DNA from: Taibaiella chishuiensis
GTDB taxonomy: Bacteria; Bacteroidota; Bacteroidia; Chitinophagales; Chitinophagaceae
DNA length: 64,000 nt
Direction of reading: 5' to 3'
Assembly (NCBI RefSeq): GCF_003014535.1
Contig: NZ_PYGD01000013.1
Coordinates: forward strand, 62,001-126,000
The position numbers and the translations under genes are program-made. The stretch's first letter is position 1; each line of letters starts with the position of its first letter. This document shows, piece after piece, positions 1 through 9,687 of this stretch. The notes beneath the pieces were generated by a model. It did not search any database and was not told the origin of the DNA. It saw only the letters and a program-made list of their open reading frames with translations.

Positions 1-277
1 TCGGGGACGGCCAGAGTACATTCTGCTGTCCTTCCATAATCTTCTGGATATAAGGCTTGAGGCTATCGTAGTCGTTGACGGGAACCCTTTGTTTAAACTC
101 CTTGATGGAATTGATATGTTCGAAGTCGAACTGTTTACCATATTCGGTGAACTGGGCCGTACCGATAAGATCGTTAAACACCTGCTTCTGGGTATCTATA
201 GGGTTTAAAGCAAAATTATCCAGTGCGCTAAGGCGCAGTTTCATATATCTCTTTATAGCCGGGCTGATGATACTCAT
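1..277 (-). CDS. GH3 auxin-responsive promoter family protein, N-terminal part (partial)
   Basis: Only the first 92 codons are inside the window; the gene continues past the left edge. Reading the minus strand from ATG at 277 gives a continuous frame with the conserved opening of GH3-family proteins: NPIDTQ near residue 26, then TEYGK, then KQRVPVNDYDSLKPYI, ending in VLWPSP at the edge. A second in-frame ATG at 244 is an alternative start. GH3 enzymes belong to the adenylate-forming superfamily and in plants couple acyl acids to amino acids. Bacteroidota carry homologues whose substrate is not known to me. The adenylation motifs lie outside the window, so catalytic competence cannot be judged. 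Confidence 0.72.
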   Translation of the reverse strand, partial: MSIISPAIKRYMKLRLSALDNFALNPIDTQKQVFNDLIGTAQFTEYGKQFDFEHINSIKEFKQRVPVNDYDSLKPYIQKIMEGQQNVLWPSP

Positions 278-465
278 TGGTGCATCAAAATTATTTAAAT
301 TTTACGGAAGAAAAATAGCCTGACCGTATTTTGTTGATTTTGTTGGAACTTTTTGCGCACATCAGGCTTCCTATCTCTTTGACAGTGTCGATTTTTACAC
401 TATTTTGCACTATTTTACATTTCTCAGCTACATAATCGTAATTTTTTTCCAGAAAAACGACACGA

Positions 466-3400
466 ATGCATATACGGACCTTTACAAAAGTATTTCTTCT
501 GGGCGCTTTATTGACAGCACCATCATTTGCCAAATCCAGGCACCAGGCGTCGGGGGCTATACCCCAGATTCCTAAAACGGAGGGCATCGACTTTGCTGAA
601 AATAAGGGACAGTGGGTAGAACAGGCAAAATTCAGGGCCGATGTACCCGGTGGCGCAGTCTTTATTACCAACCAGGGTTTTGTATACAATTATATAGATC
701 AGAAAGACCTGCACCGCATCCACGAGCTAACCCATGAGCCCGGGCATAACCTGAGTAACGAGATTATCCACTACCATGCCTATAAAGTTAACTTTTCGGG
801 AGCTAATACCGCCGTTCAGTATACGAACGACGAAAAACGCAGCCATTATAACAACTACTATATCGGTAACGACCCTTCTAAATGGGCGAGCAATGTACAC
901 CTGTATGGTAAGGTAACCCAAAAGAATGTATACCAGGGTGTAGATGTAAGCATTTACAGCCAGAAAGGCTCGCTGAAATACGACTTCGTAGTAGCGCCTG
1001 GCGCCGACGCTGCCCAGATCGCCCTCACCTTTGATGGCGTACAACCCCAGCTGACTGCCGAAGGGCACCTGAAACTCAAAACATCGGTAAACGAGATCAT
1101 CGAACAGGCGCCTTATACGTACCAGGTTATCGACGGTAAAGAAACACCCGTAAAATCGAAATACAAACTGAACCGCGGTAAACTCAGCTTCGAGTTCCCT
1201 GAAGGTTATAACCACCAGGCCGAACTGGTTATCGATCCGATATTGGTATTTGCCACCTACAGCGGCGGCACCTCGGCATCAAACTACAGCGATGCTACTA
1301 CTTACGACCAGGCCGGCAACCTCTACGCGGGCGCTTACGCCTACGGACTGGGCTGGCCGGTAACCACCGGCGCCTACCAGACCACTTTTGGCGGCGGTAG
1401 TGTAGATGCGGCTATCAACAAGTATAATGCCCTCGGTTCCGCCCTGGTCTTCTCCACGTTCTACGGTGGCTCGGGCAACGACCTGCCCCATGCCATGATC
1501 GTAAACGAACAGAACGAATTGATCCTCGTAGGCAGCACCACCTCCAGCAACCTGCCGGTACCGGCCACCGCTTACGATGCCTCGCTGGGCGGCAGCACCG
1601 ATATCTTTGTCGCGCATTTTAACGCCACCGCTACCAGCCTTATCGGTGCTACCTATATGGGTGGCTCCGGTTCCGAGCCTACCGGTATCTCCTTCGGCAG
1701 CGGCTTCTTTGGCCTGCAAAGCCAGAATACCACCAGCCCGGTGGAGGTTAACTTCGACGATGCCGGCAATATCTGGGTCGTGAGCAGTACGCCTTCCAAC
1801 GACTTCCCCGTTACGGCCAACGCCCAGCAGGCTACCTATGGCGGCGGTTCCAGCGACGGCGTTTTATTTAAACTCAATCCGGCCTGCAGTAACCTCCTGT
1901 ACAGCTCCTACCTGGGTGGTACCGGCGCCGATGCGATCAATGGCATCAAATTCAACAGCAGCAATAACCTGGTAATCTGCGGCGCCACACAAAGCACCAA
2001 CTTCCCAACCACAGCAGGCGCCCTGCATACCACTGCGCCCGGTGGCGTATCGGACGGTTTTGTGAGCATTGTAAATGCAGCAACCGGTGCGATTGCGGTC
2101 TCTACCTTTGTGGGTACCATCGCCGACGACCAGGCGGTAAACCTGGATATAGACGAAGGCGACAATATTTTTGTACTGGGCCGTACACTGGGCGACTACC
2201 CCATTTCGGCAGGTGTGTACAATATGCCGAATACCGATGTATTTATCGACAAACTGAACCCTACCCTGACCACCTCGCTGAAATCGACCCGTGTAGGTAA
2301 CCCGCAGAACAGTTCCAATTATTTCCCTACCGCTTTCCTGCACGATGTGTGCGGCAATACCTATGTTGCCGGTCTGAACGCCGTGGCCGATATGCCGACC
2401 ACCGGCGATGCCTTCCAGACGCAGCATGCCCGTTTCTGGTTCGTAGTGCTACAGCCCAACTTCAGTGATATCCTGTTTGGTTCTTACTTCGGCGCCCTGG
2501 TATCCAGCGGTTATCCCGACCATACCCACGTCGGCGTTAACAGGCTCGATCCGGAAGGTGTGGTGTACCACTCCGTTTGTGCCAATGCCCCTACCGGTAC
2601 CTTCCCTACCACTGCGGGCAGTTACGCCCCGGCAAAACTGAACAGCGCCGGCCAGGACATTATCAGTTACAAATTCGACTTCGAGGCTACCGGCGTAAAC
2701 TCCGACTTTAAACTCGATCCGACGATCAGTGCCAACGATACCGGTTGCGCGCCTTATACCGTTAAGTTCCACAATACCTCTACCTCCTCCGAAACTTATA
2801 TCTGGGACTTTGGCGATAATACGACAACGTCTACCGATACCAACCCGACACATATTTTTGTAAACCCCGGCGTGTATACCGTTACCCTGTATGCGCACGC
2901 CGACTCTTCCTGTATTACGGACGATACGGCTTATATGACCATAACCGTGCTGAAAACCGAATTGCCCGATATCGTAGTAAACGATACCACGCTCTGCAGC
3001 TTTCAGCAATCGATCCCGCTCTCGGTACATATCAATAACCCAAGCGCCAACAATACCATTCTCTGGCAACCGGGTACCGGCATCCTGTCTAACCCCACAC
3101 TGCCGCAGATTACCGTAGACCCCTCGGTGAACAACCTTTATTATGTAACCGTAAAAGATACCATACCGGGGATATGCGGTTTCTCGGTCACGGACACGAT
3201 CCATATCGACCTGGCGCCGCGACAGCTCGATATCATTAATAACGATACCGTCGTCTGCGAAGGGGCCATGATACCGCTTACCGTAATCGGTACCCCCGGG
3301 TATACTTATAAATGGACCCCATCGACCGGCGTAAGTGATACCACATTACTGAACCCGACCCTGACCATTCATCAGCCGAATATCTATACCATCAGGGCGA

Positions 3401-4425
3401 GTCATCCCGGGTGTGAAGACACACTGGTATCGATCAATATCGGTATGCACTACATACCTACGGTAGAACTGGGACCCAATAAAGCATTCTGCCAGTGGAC
3501 CGAAGTGGCCCTGGAATCGGTAGTGACCCCGTATCGTCCCGATTATATTTACCAATGGAGCCCATCGGGCGGACTCAATACGCCGACCGGACCCAACGCC
3601 GACCTGGTAGCCGATACAAGCGGTACCTGGTACCTCGATGTTAAAACACCTATTGGTTGTGCCGCACGCGACAGCATCAAGCTGACCGTATACCCCGGCA
3701 ACTTTGGCGCAGCGGCTACCGACACCGGCTACTGCCCCCCAAGCGAAGTACAGCTGTGGGCTACCGGTGGTGTAAGCTATAGCTGGACACCATCTTACGG
3801 CCTGAACGATACCGGTATCGCCAACCCGCTTGCATCGCCGGCCACGACAACCGACTATACCGTTTACATTAAAGACATCCACAACTGTCTCGACACCCAG
3901 AAACTGACCGTAACCGTTTACCCGCTGGGCGTACTGGCCCTGCCCGATAGTATTAATGTATACCCCGGCGAAGCTTACCAGGTAGCGCCGAATACCAATG
4001 CCCTGTACTTCCAGTGGTTCCCGGCCTCGGGCGTAAGCAACCCGAACATCGCCGACCCGACCCTGTCGCCCGAAGTAAGGACCCGCTACTTTGTAACGGC
4101 CCGTACCGAGCATGGTTGCGTGGTAACCGACTCTATGGATGTACTGGTAAAAGAAACAGAGCTGGATATGCCGAACGCCTTTGCACCCGGCGGCACCAAT
4201 AACCTGTTCAAACCGACCAAACGCGGTATTGCCCAACTGAAGAGCTTTACGATCTTTAACCGTTGGGGTAACAAAGTGTACAGCAGCACCAATATCGACG
4301 AAGGCTGGGACGGCACCTACAAAGGCGCTATCCAGCCGATGGGCGTGTACATGTACGTGATCGAAGCGGTAACCGATAAAGGAAGACCATTTACCAAACA
4401 GGGTAATGTGACCCTGATCCGTTAA
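466..4425 (+). CDS. Large secreted protein with DUF7948-like, SBBP, PKD and T9SS type B C-terminal domains
   Basis: The 1319-residue protein begins with a Sec signal peptide (about residues 1-22). A DUF7948-like region starting at GIDFAENKGQW (about 40-250) comes next. Then follow SBBP beta-propeller repeats (about 265-740) with recurring blocks such as YLGGTGADAINGI and NFPTTAGA. A PKD domain is centred on WDFGDN near residue 778, and several Ig-like repeats with a P-G/S-x-GxxN-P pattern follow. The last ~90 residues, from about 1231, form a gliding-motility-associated C-terminal (CHU_C) domain with FNRWGNKVY, GWDGTYKG and GVYMYVI. In Bacteroidota this domain directs proteins through the type IX secretion system to the surface. 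The gene stands alone, with its own terminator. The binding target is unknown. Confidence 0.9.
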   Translation: MHIRTFTKVFLLGALLTAPSFAKSRHQASGAIPQIPKTEGIDFAENKGQWVEQAKFRADVPGGAVFITNQGFVYNYIDQKDLHRIHELTHEPGHNLSNEIIHYHAYKVNFSGANTAVQYTNDEKRSHYNNYYIGNDPSKWASNVHLYGKVTQKNVYQGVDVSIYSQKGSLKYDFVVAPGADAAQIALTFDGVQPQLTAEGHLKLKTSVNEIIEQAPYTYQVIDGKETPVKSKYKLNRGKLSFEFPEGYNHQAELVIDPILVFATYSGGTSASNYSDATTYDQAGNLYAGAYAYGLGWPVTTGAYQTTFGGGSVDAAINKYNALGSALVFSTFYGGSGNDLPHAMIVNEQNELILVGSTTSSNLPVPATAYDASLGGSTDIFVAHFNATATSLIGATYMGGSGSEPTGISFGSGFFGLQSQNTTSPVEVNFDDAGNIWVVSSTPSNDFPVTANAQQATYGGGSSDGVLFKLNPACSNLLYSSYLGGTGADAINGIKFNSSNNLVICGATQSTNFPTTAGALHTTAPGGVSDGFVSIVNAATGAIAVSTFVGTIADDQAVNLDIDEGDNIFVLGRTLGDYPISAGVYNMPNTDVFIDKLNPTLTTSLKSTRVGNPQNSSNYFPTAFLHDVCGNTYVAGLNAVADMPTTGDAFQTQHARFWFVVLQPNFSDILFGSYFGALVSSGYPDHTHVGVNRLDPEGVVYHSVCANAPTGTFPTTAGSYAPAKLNSAGQDIISYKFDFEATGVNSDFKLDPTISANDTGCAPYTVKFHNTSTSSETYIWDFGDNTTTSTDTNPTHIFVNPGVYTVTLYAHADSSCITDDTAYMTITVLKTELPDIVVNDTTLCSFQQSIPLSVHINNPSANNTILWQPGTGILSNPTLPQITVDPSVNNLYYVTVKDTIPGICGFSVTDTIHIDLAPRQLDIINNDTVVCEGAMIPLTVIGTPGYTYKWTPSTGVSDTTLLNPTLTIHQPNIYTIRASHPGCEDTLVSINIGMHYIPTVELGPNKAFCQWTEVALESVVTPYRPDYIYQWSPSGGLNTPTGPNADLVADTSGTWYLDVKTPIGCAARDSIKLTVYPGNFGAAATDTGYCPPSEVQLWATGGVSYSWTPSYGLNDTGIANPLASPATTTDYTVYIKDIHNCLDTQKLTVTVYPLGVLALPDSINVYPGEAYQVAPNTNALYFQWFPASGVSNPNIADPTLSPEVRTRYFVTARTEHGCVVTDSMDVLVKETELDMPNAFAPGGTNNLFKPTKRGIAQLKSFTIFNRWGNKVYSSTNIDEGWDGTYKGAIQPMGVYMYVIEAVTDKGRPFTKQGNVTLIR

Positions 4426-4443
4426 TTACTTTTTATATTCGGG

Positions 4444-4480
4444 AAAGGCACGGTATTTCTGACCGTGCCTTTTTATTTTT
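4444..4480 (+). terminator. Rho-independent terminator after the SBBP/PKD gene
   Basis: An 11-bp perfect stem (4444-4454 with 4462-4472) has a 7-nt loop and a T-rich tail. It lies 18 bp after the stop codon at 4425, and it separates this gene from prfA. Confidence 0.85.
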
Positions 4481-4503
4481 ACCGGAATAACCCGTATTCT
4501 TCT

Positions 4504-4511
4504 TAAATTCG
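4504..4511 (+). promoter_or_regulatory. Candidate -7 box for prfA
   Basis: TAAATTCG matches the Bacteroidota -7 consensus TAnnTTTG at all but one position and ends 13 nt before the prfA ATG. No convincing -33 TTTG is seen. The call rests on position and similarity only. Confidence 0.4.
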
Positions 4512-4524
4512 CGCACTTTTTATT

Positions 4525-5598
4525 ATGATAGAGAAATTAGAAGCTATAAAAGCGCGCTTTGACGATTTGGGGGTTGCACTGACCAACCCGGAGATCGTGG
4601 GCGACAACAAGAAGTTTACCCAAACCTCGAAAGAGTACCGGAAGCTGGAACCCATCGTTAACGAATACCGCAATTACCGTAACTGCCTGGATGCGATAGC
4701 ATTCGGCAGAGAGGTGCTGGCTACCGAAAGTGATGAAGACCTGCGGGAAATGGCCAAGGAAGACCTGACCCAGCAGGAAGAAGAAAAGGAACGCCTGGAA
4801 GAAAGCATCCGCCAGCTGCTGATCCCCAAGGATCCGGCCGATGAGAAAAATGCCATTATGGAGATACGCGCCGGTACCGGTGGCGACGAGGCCAGCATTT
4901 TTGCCGGCGACCTGCTGCGCATGTACCTCAAATACTTTGAAAAGAAAGGCTGGAAAGCCGCACTGCTGTCAGAAGCCGAAGGTACTGCCGGCGGTTATAA
5001 GGAAGTGCAGGTAGAAGTAACCGGCGATGATGTATACGGCACCCTTAAATTCGAAAGCGGCGTACACCGCGTACAAAGGGTACCCGCTACCGAAGCCAGC
5101 GGCCGCGTACATACTTCGGCGGCAACGGTAGCCGTTATGCCCGAAGCCGAAGAGATCGACTTCGAACTGAAAGAAAGCGATGTGAAGATGGAAACCGCAC
5201 GAAGCGGCGGTTCGGGCGGACAGAACGTGAACAAGGTAGAGACCAAGGTAATGCTGACCCACAAGCCTACGGGCACCGTGGTGATCTGCCAGACGGAACG
5301 AACCCAGCTGGGCAACCGCGAAAAAGCGATGACCATGCTGCGTACCCGGCTCTATGAAGAAGAGGTACGCAAATACGAGGAGTCGATCGCCCACCACAGG
5401 AAAAGCCTGGTGAGCACCGGCGACCGTTCGGCCAAGATCAGGACCTATAACTATCCGCAGGGCCGCGTTACTGACCATCGTATCAATATGACCGTCTATG
5501 CACTGGACGACTTTATGAACGGCGATATCCAGGAAATGGTACAGGGTCTGCAGTTTGCAGAAAATTCGGAGAAAATGAAAGCCGGCGAAAGCATTTAA
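4525..5598 (+). CDS. prfA: Peptide chain release factor 1
   Basis: The 357-residue protein has the expected RF1 length and architecture. Release factor 1 recognises UAA and UAG in the ribosomal A site and triggers hydrolysis of peptidyl-tRNA. The GGQ catalytic tripeptide lies at about residues 231-233 inside [15 protein letters not shown]. The codon-reading motif is P-A-T at about 187-189 ([10 protein letters not shown]), which is the RF1 form (PxT) rather than the SPF of RF2. The N-terminal helical domain starts directly at [12 protein letters not shown], so the ATG at 4525 is well supported. The gene lies 23 bp upstream of an FkbM-family methyltransferase and could be co-transcribed with it. 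Confidence 0.96.
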   Translation: MIEKLEAIKARFDDLGVALTNPEIVGDNKKFTQTSKEYRKLEPIVNEYRNYRNCLDAIAFGREVLATESDEDLREMAKEDLTQQEEEKERLEESIRQLLIPKDPADEKNAIMEIRAGTGGDEASIFAGDLLRMYLKYFEKKGWKAALLSEAEGTAGGYKEVQVEVTGDDVYGTLKFESGVHRVQRVPATEASGRVHTSAATVAVMPEAEEIDFELKESDVKMETARSGGSGGQNVNKVETKVMLTHKPTGTVVICQTERTQLGNREKAMTMLRTRLYEEEVRKYEESIAHHRKSLVSTGDRSAKIRTYNYPQGRVTDHRINMTVYALDDFMNGDIQEMVQGLQFAENSEKMKAGESI

Positions 5599-5621
5599 AA
5601 CCGGCATACCGGTTAACGCCT

Positions 5622-6533
5622 ATGGAAAAAGAATACTTACTACGGAAATTAAACAAGGTTGAACAGTTTGCCACCACCTCCAAAACAGGCCGGTTACTGT
5701 CCAACCCATTCCGCTATTTATCCAGCCTGTTCTTCCGCGAGTTTATCTACCGCCGGAACAAGCAGGAGCGTATCCGGGAAGTAAATTTATTCTGGGACCG
5801 TAAAATGCAGGTGGCCCTGCCCGCCTCTACCGACATCTACCTGGCTGGCGGCAAAACCCATGATTCAGAAATCCGGCTGACCCGCTTCCTGATCCGGAAC
5901 CTCGACCAGGGCGACAACTTCCTAGATATCGGCGCGCATTACGGATTCTTTACACTGCTGGCTGCTGCGCTTACCGGCAATACCGGTCATATCGATTCGT
6001 TCGAACCCGCGGCAAAGAGCTTTGCCCTGCTCCAGGCCAATACCCGCGACCTGCCGCAGGTTGCCATCCGGCAGCAGGCCGTATCCGATACGGCCGAGCC
6101 CGTTACCTTTTACCAGTTTCCCAACCTGTTTTCGGAGTACAACTCGATGGACGTAGACCAGTTTTCGGGCGAAACCTGGTTTTCCGAGTTTCAACCCGAA
6201 AAGACAACCGTAACAGCCACCACCGTAGACCAGCTCGTACAGGAAACAGGCCGGGTGCCCAAAATCATCAAGATCGATGTGGAAGGCGGTGAATACCAGG
6301 TATTAAAAGGCGGTGTGCAGCTGCTTACTGCCCATAGCCCTATTATTGCCATGGAACACCTGGAAGCAGCGCGGCACAATGAAAAGCACCAGGAAGCCGT
6401 TAATCTGCTCAGGCAACTCGGTTACCAATCCTATATTATTACGGCCCAGGGCGGCCAGGAGGCCATTACCGACATCAATGCCTACCTGACCGGGAACAAA
6501 ATGGAATCAGACAATATTATTTTCAGGAAATAA
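5622..6533 (+). CDS. FkbM family methyltransferase
   Basis: A 303-residue class I SAM-dependent methyltransferase of the FkbM type. The SAM-binding motif FLDIGAHYGFF lies at about residues 99-109, and the family signature KIDVEGGEYQVLKGG lies at about 216-230. FkbM proteins usually O-methylate sugars or polyketide groups. Its position just before Wzz-like and O-antigen-ligase-like genes suggests methylation of a polysaccharide, which is an inference. The N-terminal ~70 residues are basic and without recognisable domain. There is no signal peptide, so it should act in the cytoplasm. Confidence 0.85.
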   Translation: MEKEYLLRKLNKVEQFATTSKTGRLLSNPFRYLSSLFFREFIYRRNKQERIREVNLFWDRKMQVALPASTDIYLAGGKTHDSEIRLTRFLIRNLDQGDNFLDIGAHYGFFTLLAAALTGNTGHIDSFEPAAKSFALLQANTRDLPQVAIRQQAVSDTAEPVTFYQFPNLFSEYNSMDVDQFSGETWFSEFQPEKTTVTATTVDQLVQETGRVPKIIKIDVEGGEYQVLKGGVQLLTAHSPIIAMEHLEAARHNEKHQEAVNLLRQLGYQSYIITAQGGQEAITDINAYLTGNKMESDNIIFRK

Positions 6534-6573
6534 CCAGGCCGAAAGGTCATTTAATCAATACTAACAAGCAATC

Positions 6574-7527
6574 ATGTCCGAAACGCGTTTTGATTTTATA
6601 GAAATTATTAAGGCCATCTACCGCAGGAAATTGTTCATCCTGGGTTTTACCCTGCTGGCTGCTATCGTTGGCTTTGTCTTCTGCAGTCTTCAGCAAAAGC
6701 TATACAAATCCGAAACGACGTTTATCGTAAAGAACCCTACCCTGGTAGACCGTAACTTTACCTTCAGGACCACCTCGTACGAGCACAAAGACTTCTTTGC
6801 CACAGCCGACGATGTAGACAATATCGTGACCCTGGGCGAGAGCAACGGGCTGATCGGTTACCTGATCGAAAAGTTCGACCTGGCCAAAGCCTATGGTATC
6901 GATAACCCGGGCAAGCTGTTCAACAAGGTAAAAAAGAACTTTAAGTTTACCCGCGAAGACACGAAAAACATACGCCTGTATTACTCCGACCCGGATGCGA
7001 AAAGAGCTCAGGCCATTACCATTGCAGCCCGTGAGCACCTGCAGGACCTCTTCCAGGATTACTTTATCAGCACCAACCAGGACCTGACCAAAGCCCTGTA
7101 TAAAAAAGCCGGTGCAATAAGCGATACCATTGCCCGTCTCGACGACTCGATGATGGTACTGCGTACGCAATCCGGCGCCTATAGCCAGTTACAGCCTTCG
7201 CGTGGCAACTCGGTGATCTATAATACCGAAGATAAAGTGACCGCCGAAAAAGCCATAGCCCTGGAAAAAATACAGGAAATGGCGGCAACCAAGGATAAAC
7301 TGGTAACCGACCGCGCCGAGTACAACTCCCTGATCAACGAATTTGAAGTGATTGCCCAGGGCAAGATCCGCCTGTTCTATATCGTAGAAGATGCAAGCCT
7401 GCCCGACTTTCCGACCTACCCGATCGTACCGCTGATCGTAGCCGCATGTGCACTGGCCGGCTTCTTCTTTGCCTGTATCCTTACCCTTATCCTGACGATC
7501 ATCCGGATTCAGAACGGCAAGCAATAA
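6574..7527 (+). CDS. Wzz-type chain length determinant / polysaccharide co-polymerase
   Basis: A 317-residue inner-membrane protein with one transmembrane segment near each end (about residues 20-42 and 285-310) and a long, mostly helical periplasmic part between them. This is the topology of Wzz/PCP proteins, which set the length of O-antigen or exopolysaccharide chains. The proline-rich stretch SLPDFPTYPIVP just before the second membrane segment fits the family. There is no cytoplasmic tyrosine-kinase domain. Its stop codon overlaps the start of the next gene (TAATG), so the two are translationally coupled. Confidence 0.82.
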   Translation: MSETRFDFIEIIKAIYRRKLFILGFTLLAAIVGFVFCSLQQKLYKSETTFIVKNPTLVDRNFTFRTTSYEHKDFFATADDVDNIVTLGESNGLIGYLIEKFDLAKAYGIDNPGKLFNKVKKNFKFTREDTKNIRLYYSDPDAKRAQAITIAAREHLQDLFQDYFISTNQDLTKALYKKAGAISDTIARLDDSMMVLRTQSGAYSQLQPSRGNSVIYNTEDKVTAEKAIALEKIQEMAATKDKLVTDRAEYNSLINEFEVIAQGKIRLFYIVEDASLPDFPTYPIVPLIVAACALAGFFFACILTLILTIIRIQNGKQ

Positions 7528-9014
7528 TGATAGCCGGACTCAAACATACACCATCCCTCGAAAAATGGGTGACCTGGGGCGGCGGGGCCTTGTTCCTCGC
7601 CTGCATGGGATTATTTGCCTATACGAACAACTATTTCCTGCTGGCCATACCCTTTGTAGTGCCCGTGCTGGCACTGGCCTTTTTTAACTGGAAAGCATTT
7701 TACTGGCTCTTCCTGTTATGCGTGCCGCTGTCTGCGCCGGTTTTCTTCCTGAACAATTCGATTTCCACGACCTTCCCCGACGAGCAGTTCATGTGGATGT
7801 TCTTCGTGATGTTTATCGTATTGGTAGCCGCTAATTATAAGATCATACCCGAATGGTTCCTGCGCAGCCCCCTTACCCTGGCCCTGATCCTGCAGTTTAC
7901 CTGGCTGATCGTGGCCGTATGCTTCTCCCAGGATTTTATCTTGTCGTTCAAATACATGCTGGCCAAGTCCTGGTTTATCGTCAGCTACCTGATCTTTCCG
8001 GTTTTTATATTCCGCGAAAAGAAAGATTTCGTGAAAGCGTTTAAACTGTTCGTGATACCGGTTACCCTTCATGCCCTGTTTGCCTTTACCTGGCACTATT
8101 TCAAACATTTCGATTTCTGGGATTCCAACAGGGTCGTACGCCCTTTTTACCGCAACCACGTCGATTACTCCACGGTATTGTCCATGGTTTTCCCGCTGTT
8201 GCTGGTGGCCTACCAGTTATGCAAGGGCAATAAAAAGTTGCGCATACTGTTGCTTTGCGTTATTATTTTTTACATCCCCGCCATTTATGTGGCAGCGGCC
8301 AGGGCCGCTATGATCGGTGTTATCTTCGCCCTGGTAGTAGCTTTTGCCGTACGCAGAAAACTGGTGCAATGGATATTGCCCTTATTTTTCCTGTTTGTTT
8401 CTTCGCTGGTCGTGTATATGGTCAACGATAACAAGTATATCGACTACCGTCCCAACTTTAAGTACACCTTTACCCCACGCTCATTTGCCGATGCGATAAC
8501 GGCCTCTTTCCGGGGTACGGACATGTCGTCGATGGAACGTTTTTACCGCTGGATCGCTTCGGCCCGCATGAGTACGGAACACCCCCTCGTCGGAGTGGGC
8601 CCCAATAATTTTTATACCCATTACAAAGGACATGCCGTAACCATGTTCAAAACCTATGTGCACCGCAACGAAGAAAAATCCACCACGCACAACTATTTTA
8701 TATTTATGCTGGTGGAACAGGGCTGGCCGGCGCTTATACTCTATGCCATACTCATGATGGCGATCTTCAGTAACGGGCAGCGCATCTACCACCAATGCCG
8801 CGATCCCTTCTTTAAGAAAGTGACCATGGGCCTGGTAATGTTGTCGGCTGTAGGTTTTGTCAACAACTTCTTTTCCGAGCTGATCGAAACCGATAAAGTA
8901 GGCGCCCTGTTTTTTATGCCGATCGCATTGCTTATCGTGATCGACCATATCAATAAAAAAGCCGCGCAGGCAGCAGGTCCTGGCACTTCCGGAACCCTGC
9001 CCGCTTCGTCCTGA
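7527..9014 (+). CDS. O-antigen ligase family / Wzy-like membrane protein
   Basis: A 495-residue polytopic membrane protein with about ten hydrophobic segments. ATG at 7527 overlaps the upstream stop codon, which makes it the likely start even though the open frame extends further upstream. A large soluble loop contains HPLVGVGPNNFYTHY, resembling the H-x-x-x-G-x-G-x-x-x-F region of the O-antigen ligase/polymerase superfamily. Such proteins join or polymerise undecaprenyl-linked glycans in the periplasm. Partnership with the Wzz-like protein upstream is likely. Sequence alone cannot decide between polymerase (Wzy) and ligase (WaaL). Confidence 0.82.
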   Translation: MIAGLKHTPSLEKWVTWGGGALFLACMGLFAYTNNYFLLAIPFVVPVLALAFFNWKAFYWLFLLCVPLSAPVFFLNNSISTTFPDEQFMWMFFVMFIVLVAANYKIIPEWFLRSPLTLALILQFTWLIVAVCFSQDFILSFKYMLAKSWFIVSYLIFPVFIFREKKDFVKAFKLFVIPVTLHALFAFTWHYFKHFDFWDSNRVVRPFYRNHVDYSTVLSMVFPLLLVAYQLCKGNKKLRILLLCVIIFYIPAIYVAAARAAMIGVIFALVVAFAVRRKLVQWILPLFFLFVSSLVVYMVNDNKYIDYRPNFKYTFTPRSFADAITASFRGTDMSSMERFYRWIASARMSTEHPLVGVGPNNFYTHYKGHAVTMFKTYVHRNEEKSTTHNYFIFMLVEQGWPALILYAILMMAIFSNGQRIYHQCRDPFFKKVTMGLVMLSAVGFVNNFFSELIETDKVGALFFMPIALLIVIDHINKKAAQAAGPGTSGTLPASS

Positions 9015-9032
9015 TAACCCAAACAACGATCT

Positions 9033-9079
9033 TATAAAAAGCGACCGGTCCCCTCTTCGGGACCGGTCGCTTTTTATGC
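9033..9079. terminator. Bidirectional terminator between convergent genes
   Basis: A very long stem (ATAAAAAGCGACCGGTCCC pairing with its reverse complement around a TCTTC loop) lies between the O-antigen-ligase-like gene on the plus strand and the methyltransferase-like gene on the minus strand. A-tracts and T-tracts flank it on both sides, so it can stop transcription from either direction. Confidence 0.9.
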
Positions 9080-9110
9080 CGTTAAATGGACAGGAGTATA
9101 ACGGTAGTGT

Positions 9111-9677
9111 TTACCGCAACCTGAAGTGTTGTTTATGTTTGAAGGCCTCGTCGTTGAGCAACAGCCCGAAGTACCAGTAGTCGAGGCTCATCTTAACCCG
9201 GCTGTCGGTATACAATGCTTCCCATTTGCTTTGCGGGCAAAGGTGATGATGCGGATGCAGGGCCAGTACGCCGGTCCCCGCTTCAAGGGCCGCATCCAGG
9301 CGATCCGGTGTTATATGGGCAGCCGAGCTGATCAACAGGCACTGCCCGCCATTGGCAACCGGATCCGGCTGCCTGGTATGGGTAATGGCAACGGCGGGTA
9401 CAATACCGGGCAGCAGGGCGCCCAGCCAGTCCAGCGTGCCATCGCCGGGCAGTACTACCTGCGCCGGTTTCAGGAAATACAGGGTTTTGTACAAGAGCTT
9501 TCTTTCCCGCAGCGTCCAGGTTGCGGGCCAGCCGGCCAGGGCCTGTACCTGTGTGGTACGGATCTTATTTTTATTGCGCAATACCCGCTCCACAAATGCG
9601 TATACAAACGGCGAGTGGGTGCCATGCCGGCCTTTGGCCTTCATCCAGTGCCGGCTGTAGTTCAGGATCTGTTTCAA
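9111..9677 (-). CDS. Degenerate class I SAM methyltransferase-like protein
   Basis: The N-terminal signature HGTHSPFVYAFVE and the C-terminal block ending in KHKQHFRLR resemble a Bacteroidota family of SAM-dependent methyltransferases that begin with an HSPF motif. This copy is short, about 188 residues. Where the glycine-rich SAM motif should be it has VVLPGDGTLDWLGALLPG, so SAM binding is doubtful. The start is uncertain. TTG at 9677 follows the folA stop codon and keeps the conserved N-terminus. ATG at 9740 would overlap folA by 53 bp. ATG at 9644 would remove part of the N-terminus. It lies directly downstream of folA and is probably co-transcribed with it. Confidence 0.6.
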   Translation of the reverse strand: MKQILNYSRHWMKAKGRHGTHSPFVYAFVERVLRNKNKIRTTQVQALAGWPATWTLRERKLLYKTLYFLKPAQVVLPGDGTLDWLGALLPGIVPAVAITHTRQPDPVANGGQCLLISSAAHITPDRLDAALEAGTGVLALHPHHHLCPQSKWEALYTDSRVKMSLDYWYFGLLLNDEAFKHKQHFRLR

Positions 9678-9687
9678 GTCCGGTAGA

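Noticed and set aside
75-323. Plus-strand frame of 82 codons
   Set aside because: It runs antisense to the clearly conserved GH3 coding frame and shows no family features.
317-368. Inverted repeat AGCCTGA ... TCAGGCT upstream of the SBBP/PKD gene
   Set aside because: Only 7 bp with a loop of about 38 nt; likely by chance.
727-4236. Several long minus-strand frames opposite the SBBP/PKD gene
   Set aside because: They are shadows of the GC-rich third positions of a gene with clear domains, and none has a recognisable motif.
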